Shown here one piece after another: positions 52,366 through 62,359 of a DNA stretch of 64,000 bases. The position numbers were made by a program, and so were the translations under genes. The notes beneath the pieces were generated by a model. That model did no database searches. It was not told the DNA's origin and saw only the letters and a program-made list of their open reading frames with translations. How positions within the stretch are numbered: position 1 is the first letter of the stretch; each line of letters opens with the position of its first letter. The stretch is taken from NCBI RefSeq assembly GCF_034424375.1, contig NZ_CP139965.1:62001-126000 (forward strand). The letters run 5' to 3'. The stretch comes from Paraburkholderia kururiensis (GTDB taxonomy: Bacteria > Pseudomonadota > Gammaproteobacteria > Burkholderiales > Burkholderiaceae).

Positions 52366-55300
52366 TCACCACGACCAACGCGCGCCGACATTGCCGCCAA
52401 CGGTCCGCACGTGCTCGCCGTCCAGATTCGTGCCCCAGTTGACAGCCGCATACGCACTGCCGTGCTTCGAGAACTTCGTGACCACGCCGACGTCGATGCG
52501 GGCCGTTGTCTGATTGACCGGCGTGCCGATCGACGTTCCGCCGTCATAGGTCTGGTGGTCGCCGCTCGCGAACGCGTGCAACACGTTGAACCCCACATAG
52601 GGCTGCCATGCGGCGCCGAGCGCGTCCCACGTGCCCTCGAACCGAACGCCGAATCTTGCCAGCACGCTATTGCCGCTGCTGAACCCTACGCTGGAGGCGC
52701 CGTCGTTCAGATCGCGGATCGACAGATGCTGGTAGACCAGTTGCGCCTGCGGCTCCACCGTGAGTCCATGCCCGATCGGCAGCGGCAAGCCGCCTTCGAT
52801 CGATGCCGTGACGGCCGTACCGTGCGTGCCCGAACGGATGTTGTCGCTCGATGTCGTATCCGCCGCGAGTGCGCTGCCGGAAATGACCGCATCCGTATAC
52901 CAGCCGCTCGGCCCGATGTGTGTCCAATAGCCGGCGAGGCTGTATGCGTTGACCGCGAGATGTCCGACGCCGGCGCCCGGCACGCCCACCGCAAATCCGC
53001 TGACATCGCCCGTCGCGCGCGCCATGCCGAGATAGAAGCCATAGTGGTTGCGATGGCCGCCCGGGGTGCCGTCCGCACAGATGTCGTGTCCCACCTGCAC
53101 GCCGCCCATCGAGCCGTCGAATTGCGGACTCACATCGCCCCCTTCCGACAGCACGCTATGCGCGCCCCAGACACGACCCCATCCTGCCGGCAGGCTGCCC
53201 TTTTCGTTCAGCAGCATCTGGTCGCCCTGACGCAAATGAAACTCGTCGATCTGCATCCAGTCGAGCTGACGCATGACGCCCGGAACCTGTGCGTAAAGCG
53301 CGACCTCGGGGCGATAAAGCGTGACCGCATGGGCATTCGCCTCCGGCAATGCCGGCGTGCCCGCTGCTGCGCTCACGGTGGACGCGCCGCTACCGTTCGC
53401 GTTTGTCGCCGCTGCGCTGCTCGCGGCGGGCACCGTGTTGCGCAAGTACCAGTTCTGCGACGTGTCCGCACTCACGCCGCCCTTCGCCAGGTAGTATTCG
53501 TACGCCCCGCCCTTCACCGTGCCGCCCGCGAGCGTAAACGCGCTCGTATCGGTGGTCGCGCCGTTCGTGGCCGCCACGACCTCGATGCCGTTCGATACGA
53601 TCGGCGCGCCCTGGCCGCCCACGTTCGTCACTTTTAGCGTGGTGGCCCCCGTCGCCGTGCCCCCGTTGATGACGAGCTTGTCCGAAGCCGAATTGTCCGC
53701 GGCGAGAACGGTGTTGAGCGCGATGACGCCGTTTTGCCCGACATAGCTGTTGACGTTCAGCGTGTTGCCGGCCTGCGCGCCGCCGCCGAGTTGCACGAGG
53801 CCCGCGTTCGTCAATTGGCCGTTGATCGTGAAGCTGCCCGGCGCGCCCGCCGTTGCCGTTGCCGACGGCAACGCATTGGCCACCGCGATGGTCCCGTTGT
53901 TCGTGACCTCGCCATTGACGGTGCCGTAGCCGCCGAGCACGGCGCCCGTTGCCACCGTGACCGGCCCCGCAACCGACGCCCCCGCGCTCGACGCATCACC
54001 CACCACGAGCGTGCCGGCCGCCACCGACGTCCCGCCCGAATACGTGTTGACGCCGTCGAGCACGAGCGTGCCTGTGCCGATCTTCGCGAGGGCGCCGGCG
54101 CCCGTGATGTTTTGCGCGATGGTCGACTGGAAGCCCTGCGTATCGATCGTGCCGCCGTTCGACGTGATCGATACCGGGCGCGTGCCGGCCAGATCGAAGC
54201 TGCTGCCCAGTTGCAGCGCGCCGCCGTCGAACGTCACGCCGCCCGACGTACCGCCGAGCGCGCTGTCCGCCGCCACGGAGACCGTGCCCGCTTTCAGCAC
54301 GGTGCCGCCCGTGTACGTATTGCCGCCGGCCGCGGCGGGCGCAAGCGTCAGCGTGCCCGCACCGTCTTTCTCGACCACGCCCGAGCCGCCGATGGCGCCT
54401 GTGTAGACGCCGTCCACGCCTTGCTCGAACTGCACGAGACCGTTGTTGGTTACGGTGGGCGGCAGGCTTTGCGCGCTGGCCTGCAGCACGCCAGGCTGGT
54501 CCACCGTCACGCTTCCCGTGAAAGACGACCCGTCGCCGTTCAGCACGAGCGTGCCCTGCTGAACCTCGGCAGCGATCGGACCGACCAGTGCGCCGTTCAA
54601 CGTCAGCGTTCCCGAGCCGGTTTTGTCGAGCGCGCCCGAACCGCTGATGCTCTGGTTGATCGTCGAGTCGAAGGCCTGGGTGTCGATCGTGCCGCCGTTC
54701 GAAGTAACCGAGAGCGCGCGCGTGCCGGCAAGATCGAACGCGCCGCCGAACTGCAGCGTACCGCCGTCGAAGGTCACGCCGCCCGACGTACCGCCGAGCG
54801 CGCTGTCCGCCGCGACCGCGAGCACGCCCTGCCTCAGCACCGTGCCGCCGGTATAGGTGTTGCCGCCCGCGGCGGCGGGCGCCAGCGTCAGCGTGCCCGT
54901 GCCGTCTTTTTCCACCGCGCCCGAACCGCTCACGAGGCCGGTGTAGGTGCCCGCCGTGTCTTGCTGAAACTGCACGAGGCCGTTGTCCGTCACCGCGCCC
55001 GGCAGACTCTGCGCACTCGCGCGCAACGTGCCCGCCTCGTCCACGAGCATCGAGCCGGTATAGCTCGCGTTGTTGCCGGTCAGAACCAGCGTGCCTTGCT
55101 GGACCTCGGCGGAGGTGACGCCCATGCCGCCGATCGGATTCGTGATCGTCCAGGTCCCGCTGTCCTTCTTTTGCAGCGTCTGGAAGTTGGTGATCGTGGT
55201 GGGCAGCGTGTCGGTGCCCGTGCCGTTGAGCGTCAGCAGATTGCTGCCGCCGCCGCCGTTGATGGTGCCCGACACGCTTGATCCGGTGTACATGTTCAGC

Positions 55301-56028
55301 GTGTCGTTGCCGCCTGCGAAGACCAGGTTGCCCACCACCTTGCCGAGGTTGGTGAACACGACAGCGCCGTTGCCCGACGCCCCCATCACGTTGCCCGGCG
55401 CCTGAATGACGCCTGTGGCGTTGTTGATGACCGTATTGGTGCCCGACGTGTTCTGAAACCAGATGGCCGCCGAATTGACGCCGCGAATGGTCCCGTTGTT
55501 GATGATCGTATTGCCGGTGCCCTCCGGATTGACGGCCTCCGCGTCGCTCTCCGTGCCGTTGGCGAGCACCGTCGCGCCCTGCTCGACCGTCAACGTGCTG
55601 TTGTTCCGGAAATCGATCGTATTGCCGCCCGTGCCGTACGTGCCGGTGGTGTTCGTCGCACTGTTCTGCACCAGCGCGCCCGACTGCACGACGATGTTCG
55701 CGTTGTCCGACAGCGCGATGGCGCTGCTGTTGCCGACGACGATCTGTGCATTGGGGCCTACCGTCACCTGGGAACCGGATGCTTCCGTCGGGCCCGTGCC
55801 GATCATCGTCGTCCATGGCGACGGCGTGGTCGTGTCGCAAGTGGTCGTCGTGCCCGACGTCGTGCAGTTCGCGTGAGCGAGCGCGGGAATCAGGGCGATA
55901 TAGCCGAGCACCGCGAGCGTTGTCGCCTTCGGACGGGGATTCAGCGTGATGCAGGAAATTTGATGCCGGCTCCTGCGCAAATTGGCGCCACAGTGCGACG
56001 CCTCGTGGGGTAAGCGCTCTTTTTTCAT
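52366..56028 (-). CDS. Autotransporter (type Va) with duplicated passenger repeats
   Basis: 1220 residues. N-terminus: about 54 residues ending AHANCTTSG, an unusually long signal region. Passenger (about 55-950): beta-helical, rich in GTLTL, NTYTGGTVL and TSNGGTIDTQ, with PATR-type repeats. Residues 307-486 and 487-666 are a duplication of 180 residues. Translocator (about 955-1220): begins AGWGRVWGAHSVLSEGGD and ends VGGNVGARWSW, the terminal aromatic typical of outer-membrane barrels. It exports its own passenger across the outer membrane; likely adhesin or surface protein. The start has only GGAAA adjacent; no other Met lies before the signal sequence core. Confidence 0.92.
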   Translation of the reverse strand: MKKERLPHEASHCGANLRRSRHQISCITLNPRPKATTLAVLGYIALIPALAHANCTTSGTTTTCDTTTPSPWTTMIGTGPTEASGSQVTVGPNAQIVVGNSSAIALSDNANIVVQSGALVQNSATNTTGTYGTGGNTIDFRNNSTLTVEQGATVLANGTESDAEAVNPEGTGNTIINNGTIRGVNSAAIWFQNTSGTNTVINNATGVIQAPGNVMGASGNGAVVFTNLGKVVGNLVFAGGNDTLNMYTGSSVSGTINGGGGSNLLTLNGTGTDTLPTTITNFQTLQKKDSGTWTITNPIGGMGVTSAEVQQGTLVLTGNNASYTGSMLVDEAGTLRASAQSLPGAVTDNGLVQFQQDTAGTYTGLVSGSGAVEKDGTGTLTLAPAAAGGNTYTGGTVLRQGVLAVAADSALGGTSGGVTFDGGTLQFGGAFDLAGTRALSVTSNGGTIDTQAFDSTINQSISGSGALDKTGSGTLTLNGALVGPIAAEVQQGTLVLNGDGSSFTGSVTVDQPGVLQASAQSLPPTVTNNGLVQFEQGVDGVYTGAIGGSGVVEKDGAGTLTLAPAAAGGNTYTGGTVLKAGTVSVAADSALGGTSGGVTFDGGALQLGSSFDLAGTRPVSITSNGGTIDTQGFQSTIAQNITGAGALAKIGTGTLVLDGVNTYSGGTSVAAGTLVVGDASSAGASVAGPVTVATGAVLGGYGTVNGEVTNNGTIAVANALPSATATAGAPGSFTINGQLTNAGLVQLGGGAQAGNTLNVNSYVGQNGVIALNTVLAADNSASDKLVINGGTATGATTLKVTNVGGQGAPIVSNGIEVVAATNGATTDTSAFTLAGGTVKGGAYEYYLAKGGVSADTSQNWYLRNTVPAASSAAATNANGSGASTVSAAAGTPALPEANAHAVTLYRPEVALYAQVPGVMRQLDWMQIDEFHLRQGDQMLLNEKGSLPAGWGRVWGAHSVLSEGGDVSPQFDGSMGGVQVGHDICADGTPGGHRNHYGFYLGMARATGDVSGFAVGVPGAGVGHLAVNAYSLAGYWTHIGPSGWYTDAVISGSALAADTTSSDNIRSGTHGTAVTASIEGGLPLPIGHGLTVEPQAQLVYQHLSIRDLNDGASSVGFSSGNSVLARFGVRFEGTWDALGAAWQPYVGFNVLHAFASGDHQTYDGGTSIGTPVNQTTARIDVGVVTKFSKHGSAYAAVNWGTNLDGEHVRTVGGNVGARWSW
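54031..55110. repeat. 540-bp tandem duplication inside the autotransporter gene
   Basis: Two adjacent copies, 54571-55110 and 54031-54570, offset by exactly 540 bp (180 codons, in frame). Blocks such as GCCCGACGTACCGCCGAGCG recur at 54241 and 54781. Copies have diverged by substitutions, without indels. Confidence 0.8.
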
Positions 56029-56895
56029 TTTCCGCGTATGCCTTTTTGGGATTGTTTTACGTCTATGTTCGAAGCACGGGACGCCGGGGCTTCGAACGGC
56101 GGCTGAAGGATTCGACGGAAGGGGACTTTTATCCGTAAAAATCCACGTCCCTGCACGAGTGCGGAATATAAGGAAATTTCAAAAAATCAAATGCAAAGGA
56201 TCGTTAAATGATTTTCTCAAATAGAGGGAAATGGCGCTTACACCTCTTTCAATCGTTAAAGGGCAGCAACGAATTACCATGGCGCAAACGATTGGCGCGC
56301 GATACTGCAAATAGGCAAACGTTTGCGATTATCTTTTTATTGCGCAGCAATATCCCAGGCAAAGCCGCGCAGGAGATGCTCAACAAACCTCAAATGGCTC
56401 GCCGGACGGGCTCGGAAGCCCGCTGCAGGCGGGTCCGCGCCCGCGGCGGGATCTTTCTGAGAGCCTGTCTGAAAGCCACTGCGGGCGCTAGCAGATGCGT
56501 CGGCCGCGACGGCAAGCCGCGTTATCTCACGGTCGTAGGGATTCGGGATTATTCGGGCGGGCGGCGAATCAGCGAAGTGGCGTATTGGATTAAAAAGCAC
56601 CCGCAGGCGCGCCGTGCTTTTAGTGTCGGAACTGGCTCATTGCATTAAGTGGCGAGGAATGAATGGCGCGCCCCTCACCTCTTTTATTTCATCCCACTAT
56701 ATGGAAATGCGATCCTGTTTTTACCTCGCATTATGCTAAGGCCGCCCCTTAATCAGTAAAAATGTATCTGCCATGCAAAAGGAGAGCTGCGTCAATGCGG
56801 CAAGTAAACGGAAATTCTTTTCGCCGATGCCAATTGAGACGAGGCCATAACAGCGAGCCATAAATGCATTGCCTGCCCGACGTCAGACGGTCCGA
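56029..56895. other. Intergenic region, AT-richer, without a supported gene
   Basis: 867 bases upstream of the autotransporter and downstream of the AraC gene. A plus-strand open frame at 56208-56648 (146 codons) has no recognisable motif or Shine-Dalgarno, and I do not call it. The autotransporter promoter lies here. Confidence 0.55.
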
Positions 56896-57873
56896 TCAAT
56901 CGGCGCTGTGGTCCGCGACGAAGGCGTCGGCAACGTCTTTCACCACGGCAGGCGATGCCGCGGCCCCTGCGGCATGGCGATACGCCTTCGGCGAACGGCC
57001 GGTCATGCGCTTGAAGGCATGACTGAATGCGCTCTCGGAGGAATAGCCGAGCGCCTGGGCGACCACGGCGACCGGCGTGTTCTCCTCGCGCAGACGGCGC
57101 TCGGCGAGGCGCATGCGCCATTCGGCCAGATAGGTCAGCGGCGCAACGCCCGCGCTCGTCCTGAAGTGGAAAGCGAACGTGGTGCGCGACATCGCGCATG
57201 CGCTGGCAAGCTCCTCCAGACGCCAGGCGCGTGCGGGATCGTCGTGCATCAACCGTAGCGCGGGCGCAATGCGCGGGTTGCCCAGCGCCCGCAGCCACCC
57301 CGACATGGGCCCGGACGTCTTCAGGTGCGCCCGCAGAATCTGAATGAAGAGCAGTTGCGAGAGTTGTGCCGACACGAGCTGTGCCCCAGGCAGATCGCCC
57401 GCACGCTCTTCCACGAGCTGGTCGAGAAGCCACCGGAACGTCGTCGCTTGCGGCGAGGCGGCCGGCACGTGAATCCACGGCGGCAGCACGTCCGACAGCA
57501 ACCGCCCGCTTGCCGGATCGAGCAGAACATGTCCCCCGATCTGGGCGAAGTCGTCGCCCTCGCCCAACCGGACGGCCGATCGTCCCGCGCCGGAAAACAC
57601 CGTCATCGCGTCGACGGGCGGAACACCCGGATCGCTCGCCAGGACGAAAGCGCGCCTCGCCGTGAGGAGGCCCACGTCTCCGCTTTCAAAACGGATCGGC
57701 TCCGCTTCGCCGTCGATAGCAACCCAGCAGGAGCCCTTCACCACCGCGAAGAACTTGATCTTCTCCGGCACCGGAAAACGGACGGCCCAGGTGCCGCCGG
57801 CCGTGAAGCCGCCTGTCGCGAGCGATTCCGCGTTCGTGAATTTGAGGATGTCAGAGAAGGGATCGGCGCTCAT
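56896..57873 (-). CDS. AraC family regulator, cupin-type sensor
   Basis: 325 residues from ATG 57873. The N-terminal AraC-binding-like cupin domain (KIKFFAVVKGSCWVAIDGEA and ESGDVGLLTARRAFVL) is followed by the DNA-binding domain with WRLEELASACAMSRTTFAFHF and PVAVVAQALGYSSESAFSHAF. It resembles regulators that pair with a divergent oxidoreductase; here the NAD-dependent reductase at 58022 is 148 bp away on the other strand. Ligand unknown. Confidence 0.9.
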   Translation of the reverse strand: MSADPFSDILKFTNAESLATGGFTAGGTWAVRFPVPEKIKFFAVVKGSCWVAIDGEAEPIRFESGDVGLLTARRAFVLASDPGVPPVDAMTVFSGAGRSAVRLGEGDDFAQIGGHVLLDPASGRLLSDVLPPWIHVPAASPQATTFRWLLDQLVEERAGDLPGAQLVSAQLSQLLFIQILRAHLKTSGPMSGWLRALGNPRIAPALRLMHDDPARAWRLEELASACAMSRTTFAFHFRTSAGVAPLTYLAEWRMRLAERRLREENTPVAVVAQALGYSSESAFSHAFKRMTGRSPKAYRHAAGAAASPAVVKDVADAFVADHSAD

Positions 57874-58021
57874 GATCGTACGGTTGCGCAAGTAAACCGG
57901 ACTATAGAGCATTAACAATCCCGCGGTTGGACCTTAATCTCGCGGTTCTTCGTCCCGGTCGCTGCACGCAGCGCGGTCGGCAATCTGCGCGGCGGACGGG
58001 ACGCCGAGGGTCCTTATCGAC

Positions 58022-59077
58022 ATGATCATGAACGGCAACAACAACGACGTATCGGTTCTCGTCACCGGAGGAACCGGATTCATTGCGCAGCACTGCATTC
58101 TGGCGCTGCTGAACCACGGCTATCGTGTGCGCACCACGGTCCGCTCGCTCGCGCGCGAGGCCGAAGTGCGCGAGCACCTCAAGACAGGCGGAGTCGATGC
58201 CGGCGACCGCCTGTCGTTCGTCTTCGCCGATCTCGGTTCGGATGAAGGCTGGCCAGCGGCCGCTGCCGGCTGCACGTACGTCATGCATGGGGCGTCGCCC
58301 ACGCCCACAGGCGAGCAGGCAAACGAAGACGACTGGATCAGGCCCGCGGTGGAGGGCAATCTGCGCGTGCTGCGCGCCGCGCGCGACGCCGGCGTGCGGC
58401 GCGTGGTGCTGACGTCCGCTTTCGGCGCGATCTGCGCGGGACATGGGCCCATGACGCGGCCCTTCGACGAAACCGACTGGAGCGACCTCACGAGCACGAA
58501 TGTGTGGCCGTATCAGAAGTCGAAGACGCTCTCGGAACGCGCGGCCTGGGACTTCGTCGCGCGCGAAGGCCAAGGGCTGGAACTGTGCGCGATCAACCCC
58601 GTCGCGGTGCTCGGGCCCGTGCTGGGCGCCGACTATTCCCACTCCATCCGCCTCATCAAAAACATGCTGGACGGCCAGCCGGGCAACCCGAAGATCAACT
58701 GCGGTTTCGTCGACGTGCGGGACGTGGCCGATCTGCATCTGCGGGCCATGACCCATGAAGCCGCGAGGGGCCAACGCTTTCTCGCCATCGCGGGTGAAAG
58801 CATGTGGCTGGCCGACGTGGCCCGCGTGCTGAAAGCGCGTATGGGTCCGGCCGCGCGGCGTGTCTCCACACGCGTGCTGCCCAACTGGGTGGTGCGCCTC
58901 GGTGCGTTCAGGGACCCGGCGCTGAGAGGGTCCCTGCCGCTGTTGGGCCTGAATCTGAATGCCACCGGCGAAAAGGCCATGCGCCTGCTCGGCTGGTCGC
59001 CTCGTCCGCGCGAAGAGGCCATCGTGGCCACCGCGGAAAGCCTCGTGCGGCTCGGGCTGCTGCGCGATACCCGCTAG
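58022..59077 (+). CDS. NAD-dependent epimerase/dehydratase, dihydroflavonol-4-reductase-like
   Basis: 351-residue extended SDR. The cofactor motif VLVTGGTGFIAQHCILALL opens the protein. The YxxxK motif is in VWPYQKSKTLSERAA, preceded by the substrate loop VVLTSAFGAICAGHG. The second half has DVRDVADLHLRAMTHEAARG. The family reduces aldehydes or ketones (DFR, cinnamoyl-CoA and methylglyoxal reductase types). ATGs at 58022 and 58028 are both possible. Divergent from the AraC gene, which probably induces it. Confidence 0.9.
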   Translation: MIMNGNNNDVSVLVTGGTGFIAQHCILALLNHGYRVRTTVRSLAREAEVREHLKTGGVDAGDRLSFVFADLGSDEGWPAAAAGCTYVMHGASPTPTGEQANEDDWIRPAVEGNLRVLRAARDAGVRRVVLTSAFGAICAGHGPMTRPFDETDWSDLTSTNVWPYQKSKTLSERAAWDFVAREGQGLELCAINPVAVLGPVLGADYSHSIRLIKNMLDGQPGNPKINCGFVDVRDVADLHLRAMTHEAARGQRFLAIAGESMWLADVARVLKARMGPAARRVSTRVLPNWVVRLGAFRDPALRGSLPLLGLNLNATGEKAMRLLGWSPRPREEAIVATAESLVRLGLLRDTR

Positions 59078-59178
59078 CCGCCTCGCGCACGCACTTGCGA
59101 AGTTACTGGTAACGTCTCACCCACCGCGATGCCGGACATCGTCGAACGCACTGCAATTTTTTGCTTGAGGAAAACGCC

Positions 59179-59652
59179 ATGCCTGAAACGACAACAGCGC
59201 GTCTCGCAACACTCGGACTGGTTCTGCCCCCACCCATTGCGCCGCTCGGTTCGTATCGGACCGTATCCATCGTAGGCAACCAGGCGCACGTTTCAGGCCT
59301 CGGACCCTTCGAAAACGGCGCGCCGGTTGCAGGCGTGGTCGGCGACGACATGACGATCGAACGCGCGCAGCACTGCGCAAAGCTGACGATGCTGATGATC
59401 CTGGCCTGTCTGCACGAACAGTGCGGACTGGATCGCGTCAGGCGCTGCACGCGGCTCACCGTGTACGTGCGCGCGTCGGCGTCTTTCACGCAGCATCCCA
59501 AGGTGGCCAATGGCGCGAGCGACGTGCTGCTGGACCTGTTCGGCGCGGACCATTTGCCTGCCCGCAGCGCAATTGGCGTGCACACGCTGCCGATGGGCAT
59601 TCCGGTCGAAATCGACAGCGTGTTCGAACTGTACGGCGAAGACGCCTCGTAA
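59179..59652 (+). CDS. RidA family protein (second)
   Basis: 157 residues, MPETTTARLATLGLVLPPP start, typical of the longer RidA subgroup. Core landmarks are NQAHVSGLGPFENGAPVAG, RVRRCTRLTVYVRASASF and ARSAIGVHTLPMGIPVEIDS, where ARSAIGV contains the carboxylate-binding Arg. GAGG lies 8 nt before ATG 59179. The active-site Arg is present here, unlike in the RidA at 5649. It follows the reductase at a distance of about 100 nt. Confidence 0.88.
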   Translation: MPETTTARLATLGLVLPPPIAPLGSYRTVSIVGNQAHVSGLGPFENGAPVAGVVGDDMTIERAQHCAKLTMLMILACLHEQCGLDRVRRCTRLTVYVRASASFTQHPKVANGASDVLLDLFGADHLPARSAIGVHTLPMGIPVEIDSVFELYGEDAS

Positions 59653-59743
59653 AGCCGCGATTGAAGGAGCGTACGGCGACACGCATCGAACATCCGGCCG
59701 CGCTCCACCCTGCACGAGCGCAAAGCCGTGCACAATATCGCCC

Positions 59744-59959
59744 ATGTCCGCCCCAGACCTCGAACGCCTCGTCACGCTCGCCATGCCCTTCGGCAAATAC
59801 AAAGGCCGGCTCATTGCCGACCTGCCGGGCCACTACCTCAACTGGCTCGCCCGCGAAGGCTTTCCGCGCGGCGAGATCGGACGGCTGCTCGCCCTCATGC
59901 ACGAGATGGACCATAACGGCCTGCGCGGTTTGCTCGATCCGCTGCGCAAACGCGACTAG
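59744..59959 (+). CDS. DUF3820 family small protein
   Basis: 71 residues starting MSAPDLERLVTLAMPFGKYK. MPFGKYKG-x-L-x-DLP-x-HYLNWLAR is the hallmark of DUF3820, a family linked by its Pfam name to a quorum-sensing-regulated virulence factor; its biochemical role is unknown. Stands alone between RidA and the convergent modC gene. Confidence 0.85.
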   Translation: MSAPDLERLVTLAMPFGKYKGRLIADLPGHYLNWLAREGFPRGEIGRLLALMHEMDHNGLRGLLDPLRKRD

Positions 59960-60011
59960 CGCGCCATCGCATCAAGGCAGGCCGCCAGCGTCCGTCACGT
60001 TCCCACGCCTG

Positions 60012-60803
<792 letters not shown>

Positions 60804-60822
60804 CGTGCGGCTACGTCACGGC

Positions 60823-61575
60823 TCACGGCTGCGAGAAGCCGTGGCGCTTCAGAACGCCTTGCGCGGCAGGACTCAGCAGGTAGTCGATGAACGCCTTCGC
60901 AAGCGCCTGCTCGTGGCTCGCGCTGACCGCGACGACGGGGTAGGTCACCGGGTCGTGGCCGCCCACCGTCTGCACGATCTCCACCTTGCCGGGCATCAGC
61001 ACGGCGTCGGTGCGATAGACGAAGCCCGCTTCGGCCTCGCCTCGCGACACGTAATCGAGCACCTGGCGCACGCTGTCGGCCTGCACGAATTTCAGCGTAA
61101 GCGCATTCCAGAGCAGCGCTTTTTCAAGGGCCTGTTGCGTGTAACGACCCACGGGCACCGTCGATGTCTTGCCGATCGCGATTCGCCGCACGGCCGGATT
61201 CGAAAGATCCGCCACGCTCTTCACGGGCGAACCCTGCGCCGCGGGCACGATCAGCACCAGTTCGTTCGCCGCGAAGTCGCGCCGCGTCGCGGCATCGAAC
61301 AGCCCTGCCTGCACGCCGCGCGTCACCGTCTGCTCGTCCGCGCTCGCGAATACATCGACAGGCGCGCCCTCGCGAATCTGCTGAAGCAATACGCCGGAGG
61401 CCGCGAAATTGAAGCGCACGGTCACGTCCGGATGCAACGCCTGGAACTTCGCGCCCACCTCGTTGAATGCCTCGGTCAGACTGGCCGCGGCCGAAACGGT
61501 GAGTTGCTGGGCGAACACGGCACAAGGTAGCACTGCAATCAGGATGGCGAACAAAACGGCGCGAAGACGTATCAC
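60823..61575 (-). CDS. modA: Molybdate ABC transporter substrate-binding protein ModA
   Basis: 250 residues with a signal peptide (AVLFAILIAVLPCAVFAQQ). LTVSAAASLTEAFNEVGAKF is the classical ModA opening, with the oxyanion-binding Ser residues. VDVFASADEQTV and NELVLIVPAAQG follow. The start is GTG at 61575, with GAGG 6 nt upstream. It lies 16 nt after modB and 19 nt before modC. Binds molybdate or tungstate in the periplasm. Confidence 0.92.
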   Translation of the reverse strand: MIRLRAVLFAILIAVLPCAVFAQQLTVSAAASLTEAFNEVGAKFQALHPDVTVRFNFAASGVLLQQIREGAPVDVFASADEQTVTRGVQAGLFDAATRRDFAANELVLIVPAAQGSPVKSVADLSNPAVRRIAIGKTSTVPVGRYTQQALEKALLWNALTLKFVQADSVRQVLDYVSRGEAEAGFVYRTDAVLMPGKVEIVQTVGGHDPVTYPVVAVSASHEQALAKAFIDYLLSPAAQGVLKRHGFSQP

Positions 61576-61591
61576 GAATCACCTCACGAAG

Positions 61592-62266
61592 TCAGCGAAG
61601 AGAAAGAAAGCGGCCCGACAGCACCAGCACCGCGATAGAGAGTGCCGACGTGACGAACACCAGCAGCAACGCGGCCTGATCGCGGCCGTCCTGCATGGCG
61701 TCGTAGATGGCCATGGAAAGTGTCTGCGTCTGGTGCGGTATGTCGCCCGCCACCATGAGCGTGGCGCCGAACTCGCCCATGGCGCGCGCGAAGGCCAGCA
61801 ACGTGCCGGCCAGAATGCCCGGCCACGCGAGCGGCAGCGTGACGCGCACGAACACCGACCACGGCGACTGGCGCAGCGTGCGCGCCGCAGCTTCGAGCGA
61901 GCCGTCCACGCCCGCAAAGGCGGCATTCGCGGACTTCAGCACGAGCGGCAACGCGACGATGGCCGACGCGAGCACGGCACCGTGCCAGTTGAAGACGACC
62001 GTGTAACCCACCTGCCGATACAGCCAGCCGCCCACCACGCTGCGCCGGCCGGCCGCAACCAGCAGCCCGTAGCCGATCACCGTGGGCGGCAACACGAGCG
62101 GCAGCATGAAGACCGCCTCCAGCATCGCGCTGCCCGGAAAGCGCCGGCGCGCAAAGAGCCAGCCCAGCGCAATGCCCGCGACGAGCGCCAGCGCCGTCGC
62201 AATGCCGGCTACGCGCAGCGAAAGCCAGAATGGCGACCAGTCCATCGAATGTAGGGAATCCGACAT
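61592..62266 (-). CDS. modB: Molybdate ABC transporter permease ModB
   Basis: About 224 residues from ATG 62266 (ATG 62245 is an alternative). Five hydrophobic segments. PLVLPPTVIGYGLLV and the ATPase-contact loop LEAAARTLRQSPWSVFVRVTLPLA are characteristic; the end FARAMGEFGATLMVAGDIP is the ModB signature. It precedes modA here, so the gene order is modB-modA-modC rather than the usual modABC. First of the three transport genes, 93 nt after the LLM oxidoreductase gene. Confidence 0.92.
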   Translation of the reverse strand: MSDSLHSMDWSPFWLSLRVAGIATALALVAGIALGWLFARRRFPGSAMLEAVFMLPLVLPPTVIGYGLLVAAGRRSVVGGWLYRQVGYTVVFNWHGAVLASAIVALPLVLKSANAAFAGVDGSLEAAARTLRQSPWSVFVRVTLPLAWPGILAGTLLAFARAMGEFGATLMVAGDIPHQTQTLSMAIYDAMQDGRDQAALLLVFVTSALSIAVLVLSGRFLSLR

Positions 62267-62359
62267 TTCCGACAATCCGTGTGATGAATCGGGCGATGCA
62301 GCAGGTAGTGCAAGATGCAAGCCATGCACGCCGGCCATCGTCGTATAGCGCGATCACGT

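Noticed and set aside
53734..55281. 515-codon plus-strand open frame opposite the autotransporter
   Set aside because: Repetitive Arg/Ala composition mirrors the passenger repeats; no family motif.
56208..56648. 146-codon open frame in the gap upstream of the autotransporter
   Set aside because: No Shine-Dalgarno, mixed composition and no recognisable fold; probably chance in a non-coding stretch.
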